From positions 4,441,001 through 4,505,000 of the forward strand of contig NC_134682.1 of NCBI RefSeq assembly GCF_024713945.1: 64,000 bases of DNA. The letters run 5' to 3'. The notes below the pieces were generated by a model. The model worked only from the letters and a program-made list of their open reading frames with translations. It was not told where the DNA came from and did no database searches. Both the position numbers and the translations under genes were made by a program. The first letter of the stretch is position 1. Each line of letters starts with the position of its first letter. This document shows, piece by piece, positions 1 through 8,256 of this stretch. This DNA comes from Dermatophagoides farinae. Taxonomy: Eukaryota > Arthropoda > Arachnida > Sarcoptiformes > Pyroglyphidae.

Positions 1-200
1 AAAATTTTGCCATTACTGGTGATTACACTAATCTGAGATGAGTTCATCTTTTTGATTACCGATTTTTTTTGCATTGTTATTTGGAATGTTTTTGATTAGT
101 TTATTGATCGATTGATTGATTAATCATAATAAATCATTGGAAAAAAATTTTCATTTATTTATTGATTTTATATGATGAAAATATTTGGTATTTTTTTTAA
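1..200. other. 3' flank of first mucin-like gene
   Basis: No gene is visible here. From about base 36 the sequence is nearly the same as 862-1033, the 3' flank of the second mucin-like gene, including the (ATTG/ATCG)n patch near 100-125. It is therefore one end of the duplicated unit. Confidence 0.6.
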
Positions 201-608
201 TTAGCTCATCAATACATTGATCATTATAATGAATATGGTGGTTATCGTCAAGGTTGATAATGATGATGTTTGAATTGATTTGGATCCATTCGGTTTTGGT
301 GTCGTTGGTTCTGGTGTTGATTGAGTTGAATTGGTCGTTGTTGTCGATTCTGGTGTTGATTGAGTTGTCTTGACCGTTGTCGTTGGTTCTGGTGTTGATT
401 GAGTTGTCTTGACCGTTGTCGTTGGTTCTGGTGTTGATTGAGTTGTACTGGTCAAATTCGTATCCCGATTAATCGATGATTCGAGATCATCATCAATTTG
501 ATTATCATTATCATCGATTGGTAATAAAGAAACGTGTCCAATCATACAAAATATGATTAAATTAATCACAACAATAATCATTGACATTTTCATGTTAGCG
601 GCCATCAT
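201..608 (-). CDS. Short secreted mucin-like Thr-rich protein, probable GPI anchor
   Basis: Single-exon gene of 135 residues. The start is the first of the ATGs after a TATA box 86 bp upstream; the reading frame extends further 5' but only with non-ATG codons. Residues 1-28 form a signal peptide (hydrophobic run IIVVINLIIFCMIG), followed by an acidic stretch (IDDNDNQIDDD). Next come about three 13-residue units built on TPEPTTTVKTTQS, a likely O-glycosylation platform. The C-terminus (NGSKSIQTSS then a hydrophobic tail ending VLMS) looks like a GPI-attachment signal. It is the short paralogue of the neighbouring gene at 1034-2560, with near-identical ends. Function is unknown; a surface or gut-lining mucin role is inference from composition only. 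Confidence 0.75.
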   Translation of the reverse strand: MMAANMKMSMIIVVINLIIFCMIGHVSLLPIDDNDNQIDDDLESSINRDTNLTSTTQSTPEPTTTVKTTQSTPEPTTTVKTTQSTPESTTTTNSTQSTPEPTTPKPNGSKSIQTSSLSTLTITTIFIIMINVLMS

Positions 609-686
609 TTTGTATATAGCGAAAAATAATTTTGGTGAATAATGCAATTTACCAAATAAATAAGAAGACAAATATCCATCGTTTTG

Positions 687-694
687 TATTTATA
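687..694 (-). promoter_or_regulatory. TATA box of first mucin-like gene
   Basis: TATAAATA on the minus strand, 86 bp upstream of the ATG at 608. The paralogue has the same box at exactly the same distance from its ATG. Confidence 0.6.
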
Positions 695-1033
695 TTAAAA
701 GAATCGATAATCGTGTCGTGCCAAAAAACTCTAAAACATCTCATCTACATTGATAATAATGAGAGAATCAGAAAAAAAAAATTCCAAATCTTAAGTATAT
801 CACTACGAAACCAATGCTGATATATGCTGGTGATTAATCTAATCTAGCTCTTTTTTTAATTGAACTCATCTTTTTGATTACAGATTTTTTGCATTGTTAT
901 TTGGAATGTTTTCGATTAGTTTATTGATCGATTGATTGATTAATCATAATAAATCATTGGAAAAAAATAAAAAAAATTTCATTTATTTATTGTTTTAATA
1001 TGATATGATGAAAATATTTAGTATTTTTTTTTA

Positions 1034-2560
1034 TTAGCTCATCAATACATTGACCATTATAATGAATATGGTGGTTATCATCAAGGTTGATAATGATGAT
1101 GTTTGAATCGATTTTGATCCGTTCGGTTTTGGTGTCGTTGTCGTTGGTGTCGATTCGGATGTATTGTCAGTTGTGGTTGGCGTTGATTCGGATGTCTTGT
1201 CCGTTGTCGTTGGTGTCGATTCGGATGTTTTGTCCGTTGTCGTTGGTGTCGATTCGGATGTTTTGTCCGTTGTCGTTGGTGTCGATTCGGATGTTTTGTC
1301 CGTTGTCGTTGGTGTCGATTCGGATGTTTTGTCCGTTGTCGTTGGTGTCGATTCGGATGTTTTGTCCGTTGTCGTTGGTGTCGATTCGGATGTTTTGTCC
1401 GTTGTCGTTGGTGTCGATTCGGATGTTTTGTCCGTTGTCGTTGGTGTCGATTCGGATGTTTTGTCCGTTGTCGTTGGTGTCGATTCGGATGTTTTGTCCG
1501 TTGTCGTTGGTGTCGATTCGGATGTTTTGTCCGTTGTCGTTGGTGTCGATTCGGATGTTTTGTCCGTTGTCGTTGGTGTCGATTCGGATGTTTTGTCCGT
1601 TGTCGTTGGTGTCGATTCGGATGTTTTGTCCGTTGTCGTTGGTGTCGATTCGGATGTTTTGTCCGTTGTCGTTGGTGTCGATTCGGGTGTCTTGTCCGTT
1701 GTCGTTGATTCGGGTGTCTTGTCTGTTGTCGTTGATTCGGGTGTCTTGTCCGTTGTCGTTGATTCGGGTGTCTTGTCCGTTGTCGTTGATTCGGGTGTCT
1801 TGTCCGTTGTCGTTGATTCGGGTGTCTTGTCCGTTGTCGTTGTCGTTGATTCGGGAGTCTTTTCCGTTGTCGTTGTCGTTGATTCGGGAGTCTTTTCCGT
1901 TGTCGTTGTCGTTGATTCGGGAGTCTTTTCCGTTGTCGTTGTCGTTGATTCGGGAGTCTTTTCCGTTGTCGTTGTCGTTGATTCGGGTGTCTTTTCCGTT
2001 GTCGTTGATTCGGATGTTTTGTCCGTTGTCGTTGGTGTCGATTCGGATGTTTTGTCCGTTGTCGTTGATTCGGGTGTCTTTTCCGTTGTCGTTGATTCGG
2101 GAGTCTTTTCCGTTGTCGTTGTCGTTGATTCGGGAGTCTTTTCCGTTGTCGTTGTCGTTGATTCGGGAGTCTTTTCCGTTGTCGTTGTCGTTGATTCGGG
2201 AGTCTTTTCCGTTGTCGTTGTCGTTGATTCGGGAGTCTTTTCCGTTGTCGTTGTCGTTGATTCAGGAGTCTTTTCCGTTGTCGTTGATTCGGGAGTCTTT
2301 TCCGTTGTCGTTGATTCGGGAGTCTTTTCCGTTGTCGTTGTCGTTGATTCAGGAGTCTTTTTTGTTGTAGTTGTCGTTGATTCGGAAGCCTTGTCCGCTG
2401 CGTTCAAATTTTCATCCCGATTAAACGATGATTCGCGATCATCAATTTGATTATCATTATCATCGATTGGTAATGAAGAAACGTGTCCAATCATACAAAA
2501 TATGATTAAATTCATCACAACAATAATCATTGACATTTTCAGGTAAGAGGCCATCATCAT
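1034..2560 (-). CDS. Long secreted mucin-like protein with Thr-rich tandem repeats, probable GPI anchor
   Basis: Single exon, 508 residues. The start is the first ATG of a triple ATG, 86 bp below a TATA box; upstream in-frame codons are non-ATG. A signal peptide (hydrophobic IIVVMNLIIFCMIG) and an acidic linker are followed by about forty repeats. They come in two lengths, nine residues (ESTTTDKTP) and eleven (ESTPTTTDKTS or ESTTTTTEKTP), so they differ by two Thr codons. The end is NGSKSIQTSS plus a hydrophobic tail, as expected for GPI attachment. The protein should be heavily O-glycosylated and exposed at the cell surface or shed. Blocks of identical units (a long run of the TPTTTDKTSES type at the C-terminal side) show recent repeat homogenisation. 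Mucin-like nature is clear; the role is not. Confidence 0.8.
   Translation of the reverse strand: MMMASYLKMSMIIVVMNLIIFCMIGHVSSLPIDDNDNQIDDRESSFNRDENLNAADKASESTTTTTKKTPESTTTTTEKTPESTTTEKTPESTTTEKTPESTTTTTEKTPESTTTTTEKTPESTTTTTEKTPESTTTTTEKTPESTTTTTEKTPESTTTEKTPESTTTDKTSESTPTTTDKTSESTTTEKTPESTTTTTEKTPESTTTTTEKTPESTTTTTEKTPESTTTTTEKTPESTTTTTDKTPESTTTDKTPESTTTDKTPESTTTDKTPESTTTDKTPESTTTDKTPESTPTTTDKTSESTPTTTDKTSESTPTTTDKTSESTPTTTDKTSESTPTTTDKTSESTPTTTDKTSESTPTTTDKTSESTPTTTDKTSESTPTTTDKTSESTPTTTDKTSESTPTTTDKTSESTPTTTDKTSESTPTTTDKTSESTPTTTDKTSESTPTTTDKTSESTPTTTDNTSESTPTTTTPKPNGSKSIQTSSLSTLMITTIFIIMVNVLMS
1150..2390. repeat. 27/33-bp coding minisatellite
   Basis: Array of about forty units of a 33-bp motif containing GTTGTCGTTGGTGTCGATTC and 27-bp or variant 33-bp units (GTTGTCGTTGATTCGGG core). 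Units are clustered by type: a near-identical 33-bp block at about 1200-1680, 27-bp units at about 1690-1830, then other 33-bp and mixed units to 2390. All unit lengths are multiples of three, so array length changes keep the reading frame. Both strands are almost stop-free through the array. Confidence 0.95.
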
Positions 2561-2638
2561 TTTGTATATAGAGAGGAATAATTTTGGTGAATAATGCAAT
2601 TTACCAAATGAATGAGAAGACAAATATCCATCGTTTTG

Positions 2639-2646
2639 TATTTATA
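2639..2646 (-). promoter_or_regulatory. TATA box of second mucin-like gene
   Basis: TATAAATA on the minus strand, 86 bp upstream of the ATG at 2560. A TCATTC initiator-like sequence lies about 30 bp downstream. Confidence 0.6.
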
Positions 2647-2768
2647 TTAAAATGATTGATAATCAAGTCTCCCAAAAAAAAAGCCCAGAACATCACATCT
2701 ATATTATTAATATTGAGGCAATTAGAAAAAAAAATTCCAAATAAGTATATCACTATGATACCAATGAA

Positions 2769-3559
2769 ACATATAACGTTAATCCATCATCATCATCGTC
2801 AAAGAATTTTCATAAAAAAAAGACGTTAAAAAATTGGTAATTTTTTTTATGACCATTTATTATTATTTACACCTAACTCTAAAAAGAATAATGTCATCCT
2901 ACTATACTATTTAAATTATATTGATTGATATTGCAACAGGATAAAGGATAAACAAGAAATAACACACAGTGGTTTTAATAACATGCTCACAATCCATAAA
3001 TATATTGAAGATATAGAAAGAATATATATGACCATTATATATTATTTTAAATCAATTGGTACTATTGTTATTGCCTCGACATAAACACTTACCACAATTT
3101 TTTCTTCTAGTGTCGCCATCAAGATGATGATGATGATTATTATCATTAATGATATCAAGAATTTATAATTGTCGGTTGATTTCAAGGCCAACATCAAATT
3201 GATTGCAATACAATTAGGTCTTTGGCTGTTTTTTTTTCGAAATGGATGGCAGTATTTTTGATAAACAGCCATTATCAAAAAAAAAAAACGATTATGATAA
3301 CAAACGGATTGCAGTCGCATAATTTTTTTTTCTCATTTTTTTTTTTGCATGCTCATCATGTTGATGATAACGTTGTTTTGATCATCAGATCGTCTCAATG
3401 TTTTTCGTCAGCTTTGTGATGTGTGATGTGGATCTTGATTGATCTGAAATCTGGATCGATATTTTCGAGAATTCTTTTCTTTTTTTTTTGTTGAAATCTT
3501 CTTGAAGATATGATTTGATTTCATTAAAGAAATAAAAATTCATCAAAAAAAAGTAAACA
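2769..3559. other. Intergenic, AT-rich
   Basis: No supported gene. It separates the divergent mucin-like gene and the GST gene, so it must hold the GST promoter. I see short ATG repeats and A/T runs but no convincing TATA box for the GST. Confidence 0.5.
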
Positions 3560-4597
3560 ATGAAACCAATCGATCTGTATGTGGCACCACCATCACCAAC
3601 ATCGAGGGCCGTAATTATTGCCGCTCGTTATATGCATATTAATGTCAAATTAATCATTATCGATCTGATGAAAGGTGAACAAAAAGAAGATTGGTTTGTT
3701 AAAATGAATCCACAACATTGTTTGCCTACCATCAATGATAATGGTTTTATTCTCTGGGAAAGGTAAGATTTTCAATATGTTATGATCAAAACAAATACCA
3801 AAAAAAAAACAGAAAAAAAATCTAAATTCGATTCCATTTACACCCATCAAACAAACAAACAAAAAAACTTTTCATTTAGCCGTGCTATTATGACGTATAT
3901 GGCAAATAAATATGCACCAAATAATCCAATATATCCTATGGATCCAAAACATCGTGGCCGCGTCGATTGTTTACTACAATATGATCTAAATGTATTGAAT
4001 CGTGCAATCACTGATCTAATGATACCATTACGACGATCTAATAAAATGAATCAAAAAAATAATCAACGACAATCATCAACAAAATTTTTGAATACAATCA
4101 AAGAACGTAAAGTTAATGAAGCACTTGAATATCTAGAATCAATATTGATCAACAATCATTATCTAATTGATAATCATTTAACATTGGCCGATTTTTCTGT
4201 TTATTGTAGTTTAGAATTTGCTGAAAAATATCATTATAATTTATCACGTTATCAGAATTTGCATCAATATTTTGAACGATTGAAACAAATACTTTGTGGA
4301 TTATTGTATTTTCCTAATGACAATATTGGCAATTTAGATACAAGATGGATTCAATTGAATAATGATAATAATCATAATAATAATAACAATGATGGTAATA
4401 ATGACCATCATCATCGATATGAACAACATCAACAACAACAACAACCATTATCATCGAATAATAATTATCTTCTCTATGATGATAGTCGTAATAATCAATT
4501 AACATTCGAATCGACGACAGCGACATCAAGAGCGAATTTCGATTTCAATCTAAACAGTAATAATAATAATAATAACAATAATAATGGCCATAATTAA
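3560..4597 (+). CDS. Delta/epsilon-like glutathione S-transferase with low-complexity tail
   Basis: Two exons, 3560-3762 and 3880-4597 (donor AG|GTAAGA, acceptor TTTAG|C), giving 306 residues. The join restores the GST sequence WERSRAIMTYMANKYAP. The N-terminal thioredoxin-like half starts IDLYVAPPSPTSRAV; the Ser in PPSPTSR sits where delta-class GSTs have the catalytic Ser that activates glutathione. The glutathione-site LPTI and ERSRA motifs are present. The all-alpha C-terminal domain follows, with the usual LTLADFSVYCSLE motif. Canonical GSTs end near residue 215-225. This one continues for about 85 residues of Asn, His and Gln runs. Cytosolic conjugation of electrophiles is the expected role. 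It is convergent with the next gene, with stop codons 170 bp apart. Confidence 0.85.
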
Positions 4598-4769
4598 AAG
4601 ATTTTGATATTAATTTGTTTTTAATCAATCAATCAACCAACTGTGTATATTGATTATTCCATTTGTTTACATGAATTATTGTTATATATCAAAAATCTTC
4701 AATGTTTGTTTGTTTTTTTACCAGTAGGAACATAAATAACAACAACAAAAAAATTGAAACAAACACTAT
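4598..4769. other. Shared 3' region of convergent genes
   Basis: 172 bp between two facing stop codons; it must contain both polyadenylation sites. AT-rich; no single polyA signal stands out. Confidence 0.4.
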
Positions 4770-5623
4770 CTAATGATGAAAACGAAATAAATTTAAATGA
4801 GAACCAAATAAATTTTCTGTGAATGGTGATTTCAACAAATTATCTAGATAATCTTCACTGTTGTTTGTTTGTAATTGAATAAGAAAATCTCGATCATAAC
4901 GGATAATTGCTTCTGATTGTGGGCTATTATCACCAGATTGATCGGTGATAATCTGTTTATCTTTGGCAATCATCATATAATCTTCGAAACCAAATTGATG
5001 GAGAAAATGATCGATTTTTATGCCAACTTCTTTATCCGATACGATAATGGTTACAGGTTTTTGGTCATTTTTCGGTAGAATATGAAACTTGTATCCATTA
5101 TTATCAATGTAATCAAAGTTTTTAGCATCATCACTACCAATGGCCATCGTGGGGATCGATTGTTCATTTATTGTTTCAAGAGCTAATCACCGTCATCATC
5201 ATAAAATATAAAAATGAAATTTAAATAATCAAATGATCAAATGAAATTGAACATACTGTTATTGGTAACCATTAAATCATCAGCACTATCAGTTGCCAAT
5301 GATATAACTGGTTCAATCGATTTTTTCTGATCTGATTCAATTGGCATTGATCCATTACATTCAGCTATTGGAATTTCATCATTCATCTTGATATCTGAAT
5401 TATTGATTTTCATTTCATCATTGATTTTGTCCAGAATGCCATTGATTTTTTTGACATTATTTTCATCAACGATGGAATTTTTCGAATCATCATTTTCACT
5501 AATGATTGCATCATTGCCATCACAAATTCGAATGTTTGATGAACGATTTACAATGTAAAATTGTGATTGAGATAAATAGGATTTTATATGACCAATCCAT
5601 GTTGAATTATCGATAGTTGCCAT
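4770..5623 (-). CDS. Unfamiliar 259-residue protein with canonical eIF4E-binding motif
   Basis: Two exons, 5623-5257 and 5182-4770 (donor AACA|GTATGT, acceptor GATTAG|CT); the frame is continuous through TNN-T-LETINEQS. I chose the ATG at 5623 because it has A at -3 and G at +4; another in-frame ATG at 5665 would add 14 residues. The N-terminal half is acidic and Asn/Ser-rich. Residues 217-227, RYDRDFLIQLQ, fit the YxxxxL-phi consensus that eIF4G and 4E-BPs use to bind the dorsal face of eIF4E, and are close to the YDRxFL cores of both families. The protein is too long for a standard 4E-BP and far too short for eIF4G, and has no MIF4G domain. A translational regulator is likely but not proven. 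Confidence 0.7.
4878..4898 (-). other. eIF4E-binding motif YDRDFLI
   Basis: Codons for Y-D-R-D-F-L-I, matching Y-x4-L-phi exactly. It is preceded by IIR, as in 4E-BPs (RIIYDR). Confidence 0.7.
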
Positions 5624-5902
5624 AATCAAATGAAAGACGATTGAATTCAAAAATTCAACGAGCATCAATTATCAGCAAAAAAAAAATGAAAGAAACTCGT
5701 CCAATTTGTCGACTAATTCAAACGTCACTCACACACATCACACGTTCAATGAAATGAGATGATTCAACAAATTCGTAAGAAGCTTGCTCATTTTGTACTT
5801 TATCCACTATTTTTACAATAATGAACTTTCAAAGTGTGAATAGACGAAAGACACTTATTCTTTGTTTTTGTTTTTGAACCAACAAAAAAAAACTCAAATG
5901 TT

Positions 5903-6598
5903 TTATTTTCTCAGATCAATCGATTTCTCATGATCATGACTATTATCATTAATGTTATCGTTGATAATAACTAGTGAACCATTACTATGATGTCGTGGAC
6001 TTTTAAATCGTTGTTTTAATTTACATTTCATCAATGATGATTGTGATGAATTTGTCTTTGATGACCACAATGATGATGTTGATTGTCTCAATTTTGATAA
6101 TGAAATTATCGATGTCGATTGTAACAGATTCGATGATGATTGTGTTGCCACAAATTTTGAATGAATTTCAATTTCTTTCCTCAATGATTGCATGCTAATG
6201 CCACGTAATTTACTTTGTGTACGTTTGACAATGATTTCATCAAATTTTGATGGTGATGGTGAACGAATTCTTTCCACACTTGATCGTTGTCGTCGTAACC
6301 ACATTGTATGCCTTGATTCATCATTATTATTCATCGGACTAGAAATCGAATCATTTGTTGATGCATCGATTACATGTTGTTCATCTAATGGAAATGACAA
6401 TGGTTTAATCTGAAATTTCCAGCTCTTAATCGGTATAATATCATTGGAACAACGACAAGTAATGAAATCAGATAATGATGTTGGTGTTCGATGATTATTA
6501 TTATCGGATTTGATTTGTTCATCACTATCATTATTATTATTGTTCATTGCTGATTGATTACTATCAGTATTATTATTTGATTTTAATTCTTCAGACAT
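5903..6598 (-). CDS. Unknown Ser/Asn-rich basic protein
   Basis: 231 residues from the ATG at 6598 (MSEELKSNNN). The frame stays open about 12 codons further upstream to near an AG at 6635, so an upstream coding exon is possible. The N-terminus is Asn/Asp-rich. A middle segment has mixed, non-repetitive composition (IKSWKFQIKPLSFPLDEQ). It is followed by a basic Ser-rich region with RSSVERIRSPSPSK, which reads as a phosphorylation-prone disordered segment. No domain is recognised. It has the same strand as the eIF4E-motif gene; its stop lies 280 bp upstream of that gene's start. Non-repetitive codon order supports a real gene; the function is not known. Confidence 0.6.
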   Translation of the reverse strand: MSEELKSNNNTDSNQSAMNNNNNDSDEQIKSDNNNHRTPTSLSDFITCRCSNDIIPIKSWKFQIKPLSFPLDEQHVIDASTNDSISSPMNNNDESRHTMWLRRQRSSVERIRSPSPSKFDEIIVKRTQSKLRGISMQSLRKEIEIHSKFVATQSSSNLLQSTSIISLSKLRQSTSSLWSSKTNSSQSSLMKCKLKQRFKSPRHHSNGSLVIINDNINDNSHDHEKSIDLRK

Positions 6599-6938
6599 CA
6601 AACCGTTACATATAATCGGTTTATAGTATTTCACTTAATTTATCAAGAAAAATTACAAATTCTTTCAATTTATTTAGTATAATTTAATTTGAAAATTCTA
6701 TAATCAATCAATCAATCGAAAAAAACTTTGATCAAATTAAATTCTGTCAATGGTCACCAGATGGCACTATTCGCAATGATGATGATGATGATGATGATAC
6801 CAAGGTAAATTGAAAAGAATCAGAATAATTTCATTTCAATTAGTTAGTATATTTATTTATTTATTTATTTACAAATGATAAAAATTTAGGAATCTATTTT
6901 CATGTTTTTTTTAAATTATCATTTTTTTTTTGAATCAT
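6599..6938. other. Short intergenic spacer
   Basis: About 340 bp between two genes on the same strand. It holds a (GAT)n run near 6776-6800 and the CTCF-like site at 6754-6770. It is 5' to the unknown Ser-rich gene and 3' to the PYRRV-core gene. Confidence 0.5.
6754..6770 (+). promoter_or_regulatory. CTCF-like site
   Basis: TCACCAGATGGCACTAT. CACCAGATGGC matches the CTCF core CASYAGRKGGC at every position. It lies between two genes. Binding is inference. Confidence 0.4.
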
Positions 6939-8071
6939 TTAGGATGATCGTGCACGATCCGTATATGATGGCCGATGATGATGTTTACCGAATAATGATG
7001 TACCGGATCTACGGCTATAACTTTTACGCATTAGACCACCCATTGATTTTAATGTTGATGTTGAACGGTTACTACCGGATGCATAGACAGTACCACCACC
7101 ACCACCATTTCTTGATGATGAATTATCCATCATAAGTGCATTTGCACTTGCTGGTCCATATGCACCTTCACTACCACCATCGCTACCACCACCGTTACCA
7201 CCAGCACCACCACCACCGGAAGAACGACCTTCAGATCGAGCAACAACCGTACGAACTTCTTCAAGAACAGGTCGAATTTCCTGTAAAACACGACGATATG
7301 GCTGAATAATTTCCCGTATTTCCTGTCATATTAAAAATAAAGTTACATTGATTGAATTGATTAAATGAATTTTCATTTAATTAATTAATTACCTGTATTA
7401 CTGGCCGCATAACTTGATGTTGTACGGTATGTGGTTCATCTTCCGATCGTGTTGGCTCTACATGAATTGGTTGTGCAGGTGTATGTATCTAATAATGAAA
7501 AAAAAATTGGATGATTCAATTTACCGTAACCTTTGAATAATTTGATAATTATTTTACCTGTTGTACCATAACCGGACTAGATGATGAACGGAACACTACC
7601 TGTACTGGTTGTATACTGGCTTCAACATCAACAATATGTGGTTCAACAGGATCAGATTGAAACAATATTGGTTTCACTTCCACCGTACGTTTAGTTTGTA
7701 CTGCAGCCGATACCTGTGCTGGTCCTGATTGTTGATAACTTGGCGATGTTTGCAAATAATCTGGCATTAATAATGAATCTGATTCTAATGGATTTGAAAT
7801 TGTTGCTGATCCATCAGCACTGTCTACAACATTGAAATTACCATTACCAGTACTAGTATCTGTACCAGTTAACATGGCAACAGCTTCATTCAATGCATTC
7901 ATATATGGTTTAGCTTGTGTGATGGCCACCATTGTGGCTATAAACAATAAACCCTAATAATCAATAAATTGAAACGAAAAGAAAAAAAAATTGAATAAAG
8001 AATCGATTAAACAAGACAAAACAAAAACAAAACAAAAAACAAATTCACACACGCACTTTGAACATTAACAT
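6939..8071 (-). CDS. Secreted Gly-rich protein with PYRRV core, paralogue 1 (possibly cuticular)
   Basis: Four exons on the minus strand: 8071-8057, 7953-7558, 7488-7393 and 7322-6939, all joined in phase 0, giving 296 residues. The tiny first exon (MLMFK, donor AAA|GTGCGT) plus GLLFIATMVAITQA makes a clean signal peptide. A short acidic/Ser region, the VFRSSSSPV motif, then the core VIQ|EIREIIQPYRRVLQEIRPV and a Gly/Ser-rich tail with YSRRSG follow. The core matches the gene at 13827-15200 in 28 of 40 positions. I recall similar PYRRV blocks in insect Vajk cuticular proteins but could not check. A secreted structural protein is the best guess. A TATA box lies 175 bp upstream. Confidence 0.8.
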
Positions 8072-8244
8072 GTTTTTTTTTAATTAATGAATTAAAGAAT
8101 TTCAGAATCTGTAGTTTCCACACATACACACACACAAAATGATGACAACACACTGGATACGAAAGTTCACAAATCAATCAATCAAATTCAATCAATTTTT
8201 TTTCGCGAAAAAAAAAAATGAAACGAATTGAAAACATACAACTG

Positions 8245-8256
8245 CTTTTTATATAT
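8245..8256 (-). promoter_or_regulatory. TATA box of PYRRV-core gene 1
   Basis: ATATATAAAAAG on the minus strand, about 175 bp upstream of the ATG at 8071, with a TCAATT initiator-like sequence about 30 bp downstream. Confidence 0.5.

Larger units (their letters stand above)
36..2768. repeat. Tandem segmental duplication carrying two mucin-like genes
   Basis: Two direct copies of a gene-sized unit lie head to tail, about 36-823 and about 862-2768. They share the 3' flank (36-200 against 862-1033), the signal-peptide and C-terminal exon sequence, the 5' flank with the TATA box, and a distal block ending in AAGTATATCACTA. Only the Thr-rich middle differs, with 39-bp units in the first copy and 27/33-bp units in the second. 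Small indels and a few per cent substitutions in the flanks suggest a fairly recent duplication followed by repeat turnover. Confidence 0.85.

Noticed and set aside
1087-2450. Two plus-strand open frames of over 420 codons across the minisatellite
   Set aside because: They are the antisense of a stop-free repeat array. The minus strand has the signal peptide, tail and TATA box, and the plus-strand translations have no such ends.
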